Of a stretch of DNA of 10,142 bases, positions 4,779 to 10,142 are shown piece after piece. The stretch's first letter is position 1, and each line of letters starts with the position of its first letter. The DNA comes from Methylophilaceae bacterium UBA6140 (GTDB lineage: Bacteria; Pseudomonadota; Gammaproteobacteria; Burkholderiales; Methylophilaceae): assembly GCA_002423265.1 (NCBI GenBank), contig DIVE01000096.1, forward strand, positions 4,127 to 14,268, written 5' to 3'. Under the pieces are notes generated by a model. The model worked only from the letters and a program-made list of their open reading frames with translations, searched no databases and was not told the DNA's origin. A program made the translations under genes and the position numbers.

Positions 4779-5285
4779 TTGCGTTTCGTATTCTCTATCG
4801 GCCTTGGCTTGCTTGCGATGGGTTTCTGTATCGTGAGCGTAGCTTCTCCAATAACGACTTTGAGTGGTCGGGTGGTTGCGGTGGCTGACGGCGATTCCCT
4901 GACGATTGAGATCGAGGATGGCAGTCGTCACAAGATACGTTTGGCAGGGATTGATGCGCCTGAACGTGGTCAGCCGTATAGCCGGCATGCGCGTCAGCAG
5001 CTGAAGGATTTGTGCCTGGGGAAGTCCGCCGAAGTATTGGTTACTGCAAAGGATCGTTATCAGCGTAACGTCGGAGAGGTCCAATGTGAGGCTCTGAATG
5101 CAGGTGAGCTGATGTTGTCAGCTGGATTGGCCTGGGCTTACATGCCTGACATGGCGAGACATCAACACTATCTTGAACTTGAGAAGCTTGCCCGCGGATC
5201 TGGTCTTGGGCTTTGGCTGGATATCCGTCCGGTACCGCCATGGGAATGGCGCAGACAAAATACGCCACCACAAGCTCAACCTTGA
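4779..5285 (+). CDS. Secreted thermonuclease-like (SNase domain) nuclease
   Basis: A 168-aa protein with a Sec signal peptide (hydrophobic 3-20, probable cleavage after VAS near residue 23) and a staphylococcal-nuclease domain (about 27-150). The active-site set is visible: Arg54 and Asp59 and Glu62 in KIRLAGIDAPE, and Arg96 in RYQRNVG, matching Arg35, Asp40, Glu43 and Arg87 of S. aureus nuclease; Asp39 in ADGDS is the usual second acidic ligand. It should be a Ca2+-dependent extracytoplasmic DNase/RNase. The start is TTG at 4779, two bases after the permease stop, with GGGGTGG (4766-4772) as SD inside the end of that gene, so translation is probably coupled. Its last 10 bp overlap the convergent gene ending at 5276. 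Both genes of this pair use TTG starts. Confidence 0.9.
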   Translation: MRFVFSIGLGLLAMGFCIVSVASPITTLSGRVVAVADGDSLTIEIEDGSRHKIRLAGIDAPERGQPYSRHARQQLKDLCLGKSAEVLVTAKDRYQRNVGEVQCEALNAGELMLSAGLAWAYMPDMARHQHYLELEKLARGSGLGLWLDIRPVPPWEWRRQNTPPQAQP

Positions 5286-5629
5286 CCTGGTCTGCAAATT
5301 CCGTTGAATTCTATTTTGACGTGCGGCTGTCCGTTCTTGAGTATTTCATATAGATCGCTGACGTTTCCGCTGGGTTGGTCTATCTCCAGCGTGCGATTGA
5401 ATTTGTCGCTGTGGCAACGGATGGTAGTTTCGCTGATATCGCAGTTCACTATTTCGTTGTAAAACCCGGTTTTACCGTCCTCGAACAGATAGTGTTTGCT
5501 GTCGGCTTCTTCCCTTTTTGCCACGCTCCCCATGCTGCTGGTGGTCATTCCCTCGCAATGGTATTGAATGGTTTCTGCGGCTAACGCTGGAGTGGCAGCC
5601 ATTAAAGCCAAAGCCAAATATTTTTTCAT
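5276..5629 (-). CDS. Small Sec-exported (periplasmic) protein of unknown function
   Basis: The start at 5629 gives a 117-aa precursor with a textbook signal peptide, MKKYLALALMAATPALAA, cleaved near residue 17-18. The mature protein (about 100 aa) has four cysteines, in QYHCEGM, IVNCDIS, TIRCHSD and NGICRPG, that could form two disulfides in the periplasm. No family is recognised. The frame stays open upstream to an ATG at 5701, but that would bury the signal peptide behind 24 polar residues, so I reject the longer form. The SD before 5629 is poor. The 3' end overlaps the convergent nuclease gene by 10 bp (5276-5285). A Fur box sits about 120 bp upstream but on the side serving the divergent gene. 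Confidence 0.7.
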   Translation of the reverse strand: MKKYLALALMAATPALAAETIQYHCEGMTTSSMGSVAKREEADSKHYLFEDGKTGFYNEIVNCDISETTIRCHSDKFNRTLEIDQPSGNVSDLYEILKNGQPHVKIEFNGICRPGQG

Positions 5630-5739
5630 GATCCGGTCCGGTGATGTGTTGAGAATATAGACCGCCGTGTTGGCGCAGGATTCTCTTTGCTTGATATTCA
5701 TTGGGTTAGTACGGTTTTTTCTGAGTCCATAAATATGGC

Positions 5740-5768
5740 TTTACTCTTTAAATGAGAATGATTATCAT
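5740..5768 (+). promoter_or_regulatory. Sigma70 promoter of the Fur-box operon
   Basis: TTTACT (5740-5745) and TATCAT (5763-5768) are spaced 17 bp, giving a start near 5775 and a leader of about 25 nt. The leader carries a strong SD, AAGGAG (5789-5794), five bases before the ATG at 5800. The -10 is buried in the Fur box. A second possible -10, TATAAA (5772-5777), lacks a good -35. Confidence 0.6.
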
Positions 5769-5769
5769 T
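5751..5769. promoter_or_regulatory. Fur box
   Basis: AATGAGAATGATTATCATT contains the 7-1-7 core TGAGAATGATTATCA (5753-5767), which matches the Fur consensus TGATAATNATTATCA in all but one defined base. It covers the spacer and -10 of the promoter at 5740-5768, the classic arrangement for Fe2+-Fur repression. The genes at 5800-6276 are therefore predicted to be switched on by iron starvation. Fur binding is inferred from the motif. Confidence 0.85.
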
Positions 5770-5799
5770 TATATAAATTCATCTCCATAAGGAGCGATC

Positions 5800-6006
5800 A
5801 TGAAACAGCAGCAAGTCATCAGTCAGACCGTATTACCCAGCAAAAAGCATTGCAGGGTGTTTTATAACAAAGTACAGGACAGCGTGGAAGTAGAGCTGGA
5901 TGGCATTTCCCTGAGGTTCGAGGCGCGGAGTTTCATTCTGATGAACGAGATGTTCCGTAAAGCTGCAGCCAGAATTGTCATGCAGACGGAAATTGCGGCG
6001 CATTGA
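5800..6006 (+). CDS. Fur-regulated small protein of unknown function (paralogue A)
   Basis: A 68-aa soluble protein of no family I recognise. It starts at an ATG with an ideal SD and sits directly behind the Fur box promoter, so it should be made under iron limitation. It has a central strand-rich part, CRVFYNKVQDSVEVELDGIS (18-37), then LRFEARSFILM, then a C-terminal helix NEMFRKAAARIVMQTE. The next gene encodes a protein that aligns with it without gaps from Cys18 (about 12 identities in 44: CR.[YF]Y, E.E, SLR, M, ARI). It is not HemP, the Fur-regulated small haem-uptake protein: HemP's C-terminal basic KLILTK motif is absent. A role in iron or haem handling is only suggested by regulation. 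Confidence 0.8.
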   Translation: MKQQQVISQTVLPSKKHCRVFYNKVQDSVEVELDGISLRFEARSFILMNEMFRKAAARIVMQTEIAAH

Positions 6007-6033
6007 GTCCTCTGGATTGGAAAGGTGAAGAGA

Positions 6034-6276
6034 ATGTCAGATAGTTCGGGGTGCGAAAAAGTCCAGGTGGCAAGTGCTCACGGTTGCCGTATCTATTATT
6101 GTCATGCGCATCAGGTTGCGGAGCTGGAGATAGGTGCGACCAGCCTCAGGCTGGATATCGAAGCTTATGCTGTGCTGTCAGGCATGATACAGCAATCGCA
6201 GGCGCGAATTGCCGTATTGAATCAAACACAAAATATCCATGATGAACTGTTTCGCCGCTTGGGCAGATCGACCTGA
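6034..6276 (+). CDS. Small protein of unknown function (paralogue B), same operon
   Basis: An 80-aa protein downstream of paralogue A with a 27-bp gap, probably cotranscribed from the Fur-controlled promoter. It shares CRIYY, E.E, SLRLD and ARIAV with A, and Cys18 falls at the same residue number in both. B also has Cys7 and Cys23, and the CHAH motif at 23-26 gives closely placed Cys and His that could bind a metal. The C-terminal helix continues longer than in A (NQTQNIHDELFRRLGRST). I chose the ATG at 6034 because AAGGTGA lies five bases upstream; an in-frame GTG at 6025 would add three residues. Tandem duplication followed by divergence is likely. Function unknown. Confidence 0.75.
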   Translation: MSDSSGCEKVQVASAHGCRIYYCHAHQVAELEIGATSLRLDIEAYAVLSGMIQQSQARIAVLNQTQNIHDELFRRLGRST

Positions 6277-6285
6277 GGGGCCTGT

Positions 6286-6501
6286 TCAACCTGCAACAGG
6301 TTGTTTCCTCAGTTTGCGTGCGTGACGCCATTCGGCGATTCTGTGGCGGCGCACGATGATGGCGATGATGAACATTGCGCATGCCAGCAATAGCAGCTTT
6401 GCCAATCCGGCGTAGATGCTGAGGATTACCAGTTGCGGCAGCGCGCTGGTCAGCAGCAAGGGCAGCAGTGCGAGTAATAATGCAATCAATATAAGCAGCA
6501 T
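6286..6501 (-). CDS. Small inner-membrane protein of unknown function
   Basis: From the ATG at 6501 (SD AAGGAG, six bases upstream) the product is 71 aa. Nearly all of residues 1-50 are hydrophobic (MLLILIALLLALLPLLL, then LVILSIYAGLAKLLLLACAMFIIAIIV), giving two membrane helices. A strongly basic tail, RRHRIAEWRHARKLRKQ, should stay in the cytoplasm. An upstream in-frame ATG at 6567 would overlap the sigma54-like element and puts charged residues first, so I reject it. The family is not recognised. It converges with paralogue B (10-bp gap), and its promoter looks like a sigma54 type. Confidence 0.65.
   Translation of the reverse strand: MLLILIALLLALLPLLLTSALPQLVILSIYAGLAKLLLLACAMFIIAIIVRRHRIAEWRHARKLRKQPVAG
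6287..6303. terminator. Small hairpin between convergent genes, possible terminator
   Basis: CAACCTG (6287-6293) and CAGGTTG (6297-6303) form a perfect 7-bp stem with a 3-base loop. It falls 10 bp after the stop of paralogue B and over the last codons of the minus-strand membrane protein. Only TTTCCTC follows on the plus strand, so intrinsic termination would be weak. Confidence 0.35.
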
Positions 6502-6562
6502 GAGGTTCTCCTTGCGGGAGGAGGGCCGCCGGGTGCGGCGCTCACTAAAGCAAGTAATCACT

Positions 6563-6578
6563 AGCACTTATCATGCCA
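6563..6578 (-). promoter_or_regulatory. Sigma54-like -24/-12 promoter ahead of the small membrane protein
   Basis: On the minus strand TGGCATGATAAGTGCT matches the sigma54 pattern TGGCACG-N4-TTGCW with the obligatory GG and GC at the right spacing. The departures are T for C at the sixth base and G for T in TTGC. Transcription would begin near 6552, leaving a leader of about 50 nt to the ATG at 6501. Sigma54 promoters need an enhancer-binding activator; I see only a short GGCA/TGCC dyad farther upstream (6607-6622), too weak to call a site. Confidence 0.45.
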
Positions 6579-6654
6579 GGGCAATATTGAATGATGATGA
6601 CAACGGCAGGATATTTTGCCAGTTTTCGTCAGGGTAATCAGGAGAGACTGAAAT

Positions 6655-6680
6655 GAAAAAGGCCAACGTGAGTTGGCCTT
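6655..6680 (-). terminator. Rho-independent terminator of the lipoprotein gene
   Basis: On the minus strand AAGGCCAAC-TCAC-GTTGGCCTT forms a perfect 9-bp stem with a 4-base loop (6659-6680). The stem is followed by T residues, giving GGCCTTTTTCATTTC. This is a textbook intrinsic terminator about 60 bp downstream of the lipoprotein stop at 6738. On the plus strand no T run follows, so it works one way. Confidence 0.85.
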
Positions 6681-6737
6681 GCACCACATGCAGACATGTC
6701 AGCGGTATTTCAGCGCTGCATGACAGAGGCGTGTAAC

Positions 6738-6950
6738 TTAGCTGCCGCTTTCTGCTGGAGGTACGAGTTCGTCAGGAGTTGGAACGTAGCCGCCTGGCTC
6801 GGAGGATGATGCATCAGCTGGTGCTTCGGCTGGTGCAGCTTCTTCCATCGGGGCAGCATCTTCAGTTGGTGCAGCTTCTTCTTTTGGACCGCAGCCTGTC
6901 ATCAGGGTAAGGGCAAATAAGGCAGCGAGTGTAGTCGACCAAAATTTCAT
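6738..6950 (-). CDS. Small acidic Ala/Pro/Glu-rich lipoprotein
   Basis: A 70-aa precursor with a short basic start, a hydrophobic core and a lipobox, LMTGC, so signal peptidase II would cleave before Cys20. Residues after the Cys are GPKE, with no Asp at +2, which in proteobacteria favours outer-membrane sorting. The mature 51-aa chain is low-complexity: degenerate tandem EAAP/EDAAP units (EEAAPTEDAAPMEEAAPAEA), then a Ser/Pro/Gly tail (GGYVPTPDELVPPAESGS). It is strongly acidic and probably disordered, perhaps a periplasmic spacer or tether. The SD is GGGAG, seven bases before the ATG. The gene is monocistronic, ended by the terminator at 6655-6680. Family unknown. Confidence 0.8.
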   Translation of the reverse strand: MKFWSTTLAALFALTLMTGCGPKEEAAPTEDAAPMEEAAPAEAPADASSSEPGGYVPTPDELVPPAESGS

Positions 6951-7122
6951 TGATATCTCCCAGTAGTTGTAATAGAAGGGTATTGGACCCAGGAAATTAT
7001 TCTACTGCAATCTTTGCAACTGTGCGAGTTTGTTGATTTTTAGTTGGATTTTATTGAGATTTTTGACTAAATAACCCTGAAATCGATCCGGACTTTCTGC
7101 TTTTTTCAGTGAAATGTAACTA
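6951..7122. promoter_or_regulatory. Divergent AT-rich spacer between the lipoprotein and LON-domain genes
   Basis: This 172-bp spacer must contain both divergent promoters. It is AT-rich on the right side (7025-7075, TTGATT and TTGGAT with several AT hexamers), but no -35/-10 pair stands out over the others. I see no dyad or known operator. Confidence 0.3.
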
Positions 7123-7758
7123 ATGTGTGCCGTGATGGTCATTACTGACAATATGAGCACAAGATTATTGCCTTTATTTCCGCTTGGCGTGGTGGTTTTC
7201 CCGCAAGGCTTGCTACCGCTCAGAATCTTCGAGGCGCGCTATCTCGATATGGTGAAGAACTGCTATCGCGAGGGTGCAGAATTCGGTGTGGTCTCGATTT
7301 TTGAAGGTGGTGAGGGCAGGTTTCCGTTTGCCGAGGTGGGAACAGCTGTCCGTATTGTCGATTTCGATGTGCCGGAAATCGGGCTGATCAACATACGGTG
7401 CAAGGCGATCGAGCGTTTTCGTGTTTTATCCACCAGCCGTCAGGCCGACGGTTCGTGGTTGGGCGAAGTGGAGGCCATTCCCAACGATATGGCCGTGAAT
7501 CTGCCGGAAGACCTTGGGCGCACTGCCGACAGCCTGCGCCAGCTGATCAGCGCCTTGCTCAAGCAAGGCTTCACCGAAGAAAGTCTGCCGATTGCAACGC
7601 CCTATCTTTTTGATGATTGCGCCTGGGTGGCGAACCGCTGGATAGAATTACTCAACTTGCCGCTGGAGCAGAAACAGCGATTGCTCGAACTCGACAGTCC
7701 GCTGGTTCGGCTCGAGCTGGTGCAGGACATTTTTTCGGAGAACGAAAAGGGCGCCTGA
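7123..7758 (+). CDS. LON peptidase substrate-binding (LON N-terminal) domain protein
   Basis: This 211-aa protein consists of a stand-alone LON N-terminal domain: TRLLPLFPLGVVVFPQGLLPLRIFEARYLDMV is the typical opening, with strands FGVVSIFEGGEGRFPFAEVGTAVRIVDFD and GLINIRCKAIERFRVL, then a C-terminal helical bundle (about 125-210) with LLELDSPLVRLELVQDIF near the end. It has no AAA+ or protease domain. In Lon this domain recognises substrates; the role of free-standing forms is unknown, probably protein binding or quality control. The start is uncertain: ATGs occur at codons 1 (7123), 5 (7135) and 11 (7153), none with a good SD, and conservation begins at about codon 13, so 7153 is quite possible. 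It converges with the next gene 12 bp away. Confidence 0.88.
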   Translation: MCAVMVITDNMSTRLLPLFPLGVVVFPQGLLPLRIFEARYLDMVKNCYREGAEFGVVSIFEGGEGRFPFAEVGTAVRIVDFDVPEIGLINIRCKAIERFRVLSTSRQADGSWLGEVEAIPNDMAVNLPEDLGRTADSLRQLISALLKQGFTEESLPIATPYLFDDCAWVANRWIELLNLPLEQKQRLLELDSPLVRLELVQDIFSENEKGA

Positions 7759-7770
7759 GGGTTTGCGCGA

Positions 7771-8109
7771 TCAGTGCCTGCTCAAGGGATCGTCTTCCTT
7801 GTCGTTGAAGTCGGCCGATTGATAAGGGTCGGCGACATAAGCCGGCCCCTTCATTAACATGATGATGAAGGCGGCGATACCGATCACCATCATAAAGGTC
7901 CAGAACAGTATCACCAGACTGACGGTCATGATGAAAATGCGGCCATACAGTGCCGCGTCGGCCAGGCCGCTGCTGTGCAGAATCCACAGAAACAAGGCAG
8001 GGAGAGCCGTTCCCAGCAAGAGGGTCAAGGGCAGCTTTTTCAACACCTGCCATTCCAGTCCGCTGGGAGAACGTCTGAAGCCGGGGAGTTTTCGGAAATA
8101 ATCCATCAT
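7771..8109 (-). CDS. Small two-helix inner-membrane protein of unknown function
   Basis: From the ATG at 8109 the product is 112 aa. It opens MMDYFRKLPGFRRSPSGLEWQVLKKLP (amphipathic and basic), then has two membrane helices (about LTLLLGTALPALFLWIL and IFIMTVSLVILFWTFMMVIGIAAFIIMLM), and ends in an acidic tail (DFNDKEDDPLSRH). The frame extends upstream to a TTG at 8151, adding 14 residues; neither start has a convincing SD, so the choice between 8109, 8106 and 8151 is open. It converges on the LON-domain gene and diverges from apeB. I do not recognise the family. Confidence 0.65.
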   Translation of the reverse strand: MMDYFRKLPGFRRSPSGLEWQVLKKLPLTLLLGTALPALFLWILHSSGLADAALYGRIFIMTVSLVILFWTFMMVIGIAAFIIMLMKGPAYVADPYQSADFNDKEDDPLSRH

Positions 8110-8194
8110 CCAGTAGAATGCAAGAGCGACACAAGTTAGTGTTGGCCGCAATGATCAAAGTTCTTAACTCAATACTATTTATATTGACCACTCA

Positions 8195-9502
8195 ATGAAA
8201 CCGATTGCAAAAACTGCCAGACAGCAAGCCGAGGATTTGCTGAACTTTATCGATGCCAGCCCCAGTCCGTGGCATGCGGTCAGCAGCGCCGAGCAGCGTC
8301 TGCGCGCCCATGGTTTCGAGCAGTTGCAGGAGATGCTCGACTGGCAATTGCAATCCGGGCGCGCCTATTTTGTCAGCCGCAAGGGTGGCTCGCTGATCGC
8401 CTTCAGAATGGGCAGCAAGCCTCTGCATGAAAGCGGCTTCAGGATAGTTGGCGCTCACACAGATTCGCCCGGATTGCGCCTGAAACCGAAAGCGGCACAC
8501 ATCAGCGAGGGCATTGGCAGGCTCGGTGTGGAGGTTTATGGCGGGCCGATATTGGCGACATTTGCCGATCGCGATCTCAGTCTGGCAGGGCGGGTGAACG
8601 TCAGAAGCCATGAAGGTTTTGAAACCCGGCTGGTGCGTTTCGATCAGCCACTGGTGCGCTTGCCCAATCTCGCCATACACATGAACCGGGAAGTCAACGA
8701 ACAAGGTCTGAAGCTTCATAAACAGAACGAACTGCCGCTGATTTTCGGTTTTGCCGATAGCCACGAACATGCCGCCCTTGCATTGCGGCAACTGCTGGCG
8801 GAGAAAATGGGCGTCAAGGCTGACGATGTCATGAATTGGGAATTGAATGTCTACGACACCCAGCCCGGAAGTTTCTGGGGTTTTGAGCAGGAGTTCATCG
8901 CCGACAGCCAGCTCGATAACCTTGCCTCCTGCCATGCCGGACTGACGGCCTTGCTGGAAGTCGGCGCAACCGATGCCACAATCATGTGTGCCCTGTTCGA
9001 CCATGAAGAAGTCGGTAGTGAGAGTGCGGCTGGCGCCGGCGGCAGCTTTATTGCCGACGTGCTGGCGCGCATCGCAGCCGGTCAGGGGCTGGACGAATCG
9101 CAAAGGCGTATCGCCCATGCCGGCAGTTTTTTTGTCAGTGCCGATATGGCGCATGCCTGGCACCCCAATTTCCCCAATGCCTACGAGCCCTGTCACAAGG
9201 TCATGGTCAACGCCGGACCGGTCATCAAGGTCAATGCCAACCAGCGCTACAGCACCGATGCCGAAACGGCGGCACGCTTCATGCTGCTGTGCGAGAAAGC
9301 CGAAGTGCCTTTTCAGCAGTATTCTCACCGCACCGACCTCGGTTGCGGCAGTACCATCGGCCCCATTGTCTCGGCCGGACTCGGCATGGCGGCGGTGGAT
9401 GTCGGCTGTCCGATGTGGGCCATGCACAGTCTGCGCGAAAGCGCAGGCGCCGATGATCATGACGCCATGATCCGGGTGCTCAAAGCGGTATTCGAAAGCT
9501 GA
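8195..9502 (+). CDS. apeB: M18-family aminopeptidase (probable aminopeptidase 2)
   Basis: A 435-aa cytoplasmic metallo-aminopeptidase of the M18 family (ApeB / DNPEP / Ape1 type), which removes N-terminal residues, often acidic or neutral, from peptides. The length is normal for bacterial members. All five metal ligands are seen: His88 in GAHTDSPG (86-93), Asp241 in SQLDNL, Glu272 in FDHEEVGS with Glu271 as the catalytic base, Asp317 in SADMAHAWHPN, and His411 in WAMHSLRE. The GCGSTIGPI loop (383-391) is also typical. The start at 8195 is set by the standard N-terminus, but no SD is visible. A -10-like TATATT (8180-8185) only ten bases upstream raises a leaderless mRNA as a possibility. It is coupled to the DUF2007 gene two bases downstream. 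Confidence 0.95.
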   Translation: MKPIAKTARQQAEDLLNFIDASPSPWHAVSSAEQRLRAHGFEQLQEMLDWQLQSGRAYFVSRKGGSLIAFRMGSKPLHESGFRIVGAHTDSPGLRLKPKAAHISEGIGRLGVEVYGGPILATFADRDLSLAGRVNVRSHEGFETRLVRFDQPLVRLPNLAIHMNREVNEQGLKLHKQNELPLIFGFADSHEHAALALRQLLAEKMGVKADDVMNWELNVYDTQPGSFWGFEQEFIADSQLDNLASCHAGLTALLEVGATDATIMCALFDHEEVGSESAAGAGGSFIADVLARIAAGQGLDESQRRIAHAGSFFVSADMAHAWHPNFPNAYEPCHKVMVNAGPVIKVNANQRYSTDAETAARFMLLCEKAEVPFQQYSHRTDLGCGSTIGPIVSAGLGMAAVDVGCPMWAMHSLRESAGADDHDAMIRVLKAVFES

Positions 9503-9504
9503 AC

Positions 9505-9738
9505 ATGCGGACGATCCACGAACCGGCAAACGGCATTGAAGCCTATCTGATCGTCGGGCTGCTCAAGCAGATCGGCATAGAAGCACATGTTGCCGGTGAG
9601 CATTTGCAGGGAGGTGCCGGTCAGCTGCCGGTTTTTGGTCTGTTGCGCATCATGGTCGAAGACAAGGATGCGGAACGTGCCCGCCGATTTATTGACGACT
9701 GGGATGCCGCTGCGCCGTTCGGCGAAGAGGCGGAATAG
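9505..9738 (+). CDS. DUF2007-family small protein (putative signal-transducing protein)
   Basis: A 77-aa protein that matches the DUF2007 pattern: an opening that handles position along a chain (HEPANGIEAYLIVGLLKQIGIEAHVAGEHL), the GLLRIMVEDKDAERARRFIDDW block and a short acidic tail. These are small ferredoxin-like-fold proteins labelled putative prokaryotic signal-transducing proteins, with no proven function. The ATG begins two bases after the apeB stop, so the two are cotranscribed and probably translationally coupled, although no metabolic link is known. SD-like GAAAG lies in the end of apeB. Confidence 0.85.
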   Translation: MRTIHEPANGIEAYLIVGLLKQIGIEAHVAGEHLQGGAGQLPVFGLLRIMVEDKDAERARRFIDDWDAAAPFGEEAE

Positions 9739-9772
9739 ACCCCGGTTTCAGGCCTTGTTCCGTTTGGTTCTG

Positions 9773-9805
9773 TTGCATCCACCGCGATGGCGATGGATGC
9801 AATTT
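9773..9805. terminator. Extended hairpin between convergent genes, probable terminator
   Basis: TTGCATCCA (9773-9781) pairs with TGGATGCAA (9794-9802), 9 bp. Inside, after one C/A mismatch, CGC (9783-9785) pairs with GCG (9790-9792) around a GATG loop, making a 30-nt hairpin. Only TTT follows on the plus strand and CAGAAC on the minus. It sits 35 bp after the DUF2007 stop and 8 bp past the DUF2892 gene end, so it may serve the plus-strand operon, with weak or factor-assisted termination. Confidence 0.6.
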
Positions 9806-9812
9806 GAAACGC

Positions 9813-9998
9813 TTACTTTTTGCAGGAACTGATGCCAAAAATACTGTAGGCCGGGCAGCGGCTGAACAGGCCGGTCAACAAGGGCAGGATGCCGATCCAG
9901 GCCCAGACCGGCCCCTGAAAAGCTGCCGCCCAGACGATGAGGGCAACGCCGACAATCACGCGCAGGATGCGATCGATACCACCGACATTTGGATTCAT
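9813..9998 (-). CDS. DUF2892-family inner-membrane protein
   Basis: A 61-aa protein with the DUF2892 layout: MNPNVGGIDRILR start, helix ILRVIVGVALIVWAAAF (11-27), helix VWAWIGILPLLTGLF (31-45), then the signature SRCPAYSIFGISSC with Cys48 and Cys59. DUF2892 domains also occur fused to rhodaneses (YgaP). Free forms are of unknown role, often near sulfur-transfer or redox genes. SD AAGGAG lies eight bases upstream. It follows the gene at the window's right edge by 29 bp on the same strand, so they probably form an operon. Confidence 0.85.
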   Translation of the reverse strand: MNPNVGGIDRILRVIVGVALIVWAAAFQGPVWAWIGILPLLTGLFSRCPAYSIFGISSCKK

Positions 9999-10027
9999 TT
10001 CACGTTCTCCTTTTTAAAAAACAACAA

Positions 10028-10142
10028 TCAAGCACTACAGGAACCTTTGCCGGCCTCGGCGAGTTTTTCTTCCGCATGCGCTACGAACGGTATGCCCGGC
10101 CTGCCGGTGCAGAGCGGCGTGCGGTGATGGCTGCAGAAAGTC
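10028..10142 (-). CDS. C-terminal 37 residues of an unidentified Cys-containing protein
   Basis: This gene runs off the right edge. The visible end reads FCSHHRTPLCTGRPGIPFV then AHAEEKLAEAGKGSCSA and stops at TGA (10028-10030). Three cysteines and two adjacent histidines occur in 37 residues, with one Cys near the very end, compatible with metal binding or redox chemistry. The frame choice rests on the TGA position and on the coherent composition up to the edge; the other minus frames look less protein-like. It is upstream of the DUF2892 gene, and the 29-bp gap holds that gene's SD. No family is recognised. Confidence 0.5.
   Translation of the reverse strand, partial: TFCSHHRTPLCTGRPGIPFVAHAEEKLAEAGKGSCSA

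Noticed and set aside
5630..5701. N-terminal extension of the exported protein to the ATG at 5701
   Set aside because: It would place 24 polar residues before a textbook signal peptide; the start at 5629 is far more likely.
5800..6006. Paralogue A as the haem-uptake protein HemP
   Set aside because: Size and Fur control fit, but the HemP C-terminal YRLR...GKLILTK pattern is missing and the C-terminal helix is different.
6653..6736. 27-aa plus-strand frame (MKKANVSWPC...) with SD GGAGAG six bases upstream
   Set aside because: It coincides with the stem of the minus-strand terminator at 6655-6680 and its composition looks accidental, although the SD is good.
8192..9529. Long open frame (445 codons) on the minus strand opposite the aminopeptidase
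   Set aside because: It is a shadow of apeB, whose metal ligands are all intact. The opposite product has no recognisable domain.
1..10142. CRISPR array, riboswitch or SRP (4.5S) RNA gene
   Set aside because: No regularly spaced repeats, no recognisable riboswitch core, and no 4.5S GGAA-tetraloop hairpin near ffh were found by reading.

Overview
The window looks like chromosomal DNA of a Proteobacterium. The likely group is Betaproteobacteria (Gallionellaceae / Nitrosomonadales type); this rests on the general look of the proteins (SRP54, M18 aminopeptidase, LON-domain protein, DUF2007) and the promoter and Fur-box style, not on a database match. Most of it is housekeeping or small-protein DNA. 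The interval 1704-3626 behaves as a small decayed genomic island.

Layout. 1-114 (-) is the N-terminus of a probable CcsA/YpjD-type membrane protein, divergent from ffh (233-1585, signal recognition particle GTPase). A well-formed sigma70 promoter (1594-1622) drives an intact tRNA-Lys(UUU) gene with encoded CCA (1659-1734). The last 31 bases of that tRNA recur, with 4 mismatches, at 3596-3626. These repeats bracket about 1.9 kb of minus-strand genes: a HicA-like toxin with an atypical C-terminus, a TumE/TumA-type toxin-antitoxin pair with a perfect 15-bp palindrome at its promoter, and an XRE antitoxin whose upstream RelE/ParE-type toxin is broken by an amber stop and has no start codon. No integrase is present.

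Right of the island an AT-rich dyad region leads into a TauE/SafE transporter and a tightly coupled secreted thermonuclease-like nuclease (3793-5285). These converge on a small Sec-exported protein (5276-5629, -). A near-consensus Fur box lying on a promoter (5740-5769) then precedes two tandem small proteins, 68 and 80 aa, which resemble each other and which I do not recognise; this is the most interesting uncharacterised unit. They converge on a small membrane protein preceded by a sigma54-like -24/-12 element, followed by a short lipoprotein gene (-) with a strong terminator.

The right end holds a LON substrate-binding-domain protein (7123-7758), a small membrane protein (-), an M18 aminopeptidase (8195-9502, apeB-like) coupled to a DUF2007 protein, a hairpin at 9773-9802, a DUF2892 membrane protein (-), and the C-terminus of a Cys-containing protein running off the edge (-).

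Functional themes: protein targeting and turnover (ffh, LON-domain protein, aminopeptidase), iron-responsive small proteins of unknown role, and a toxin-antitoxin-rich remnant of an element integrated at a tRNA gene.
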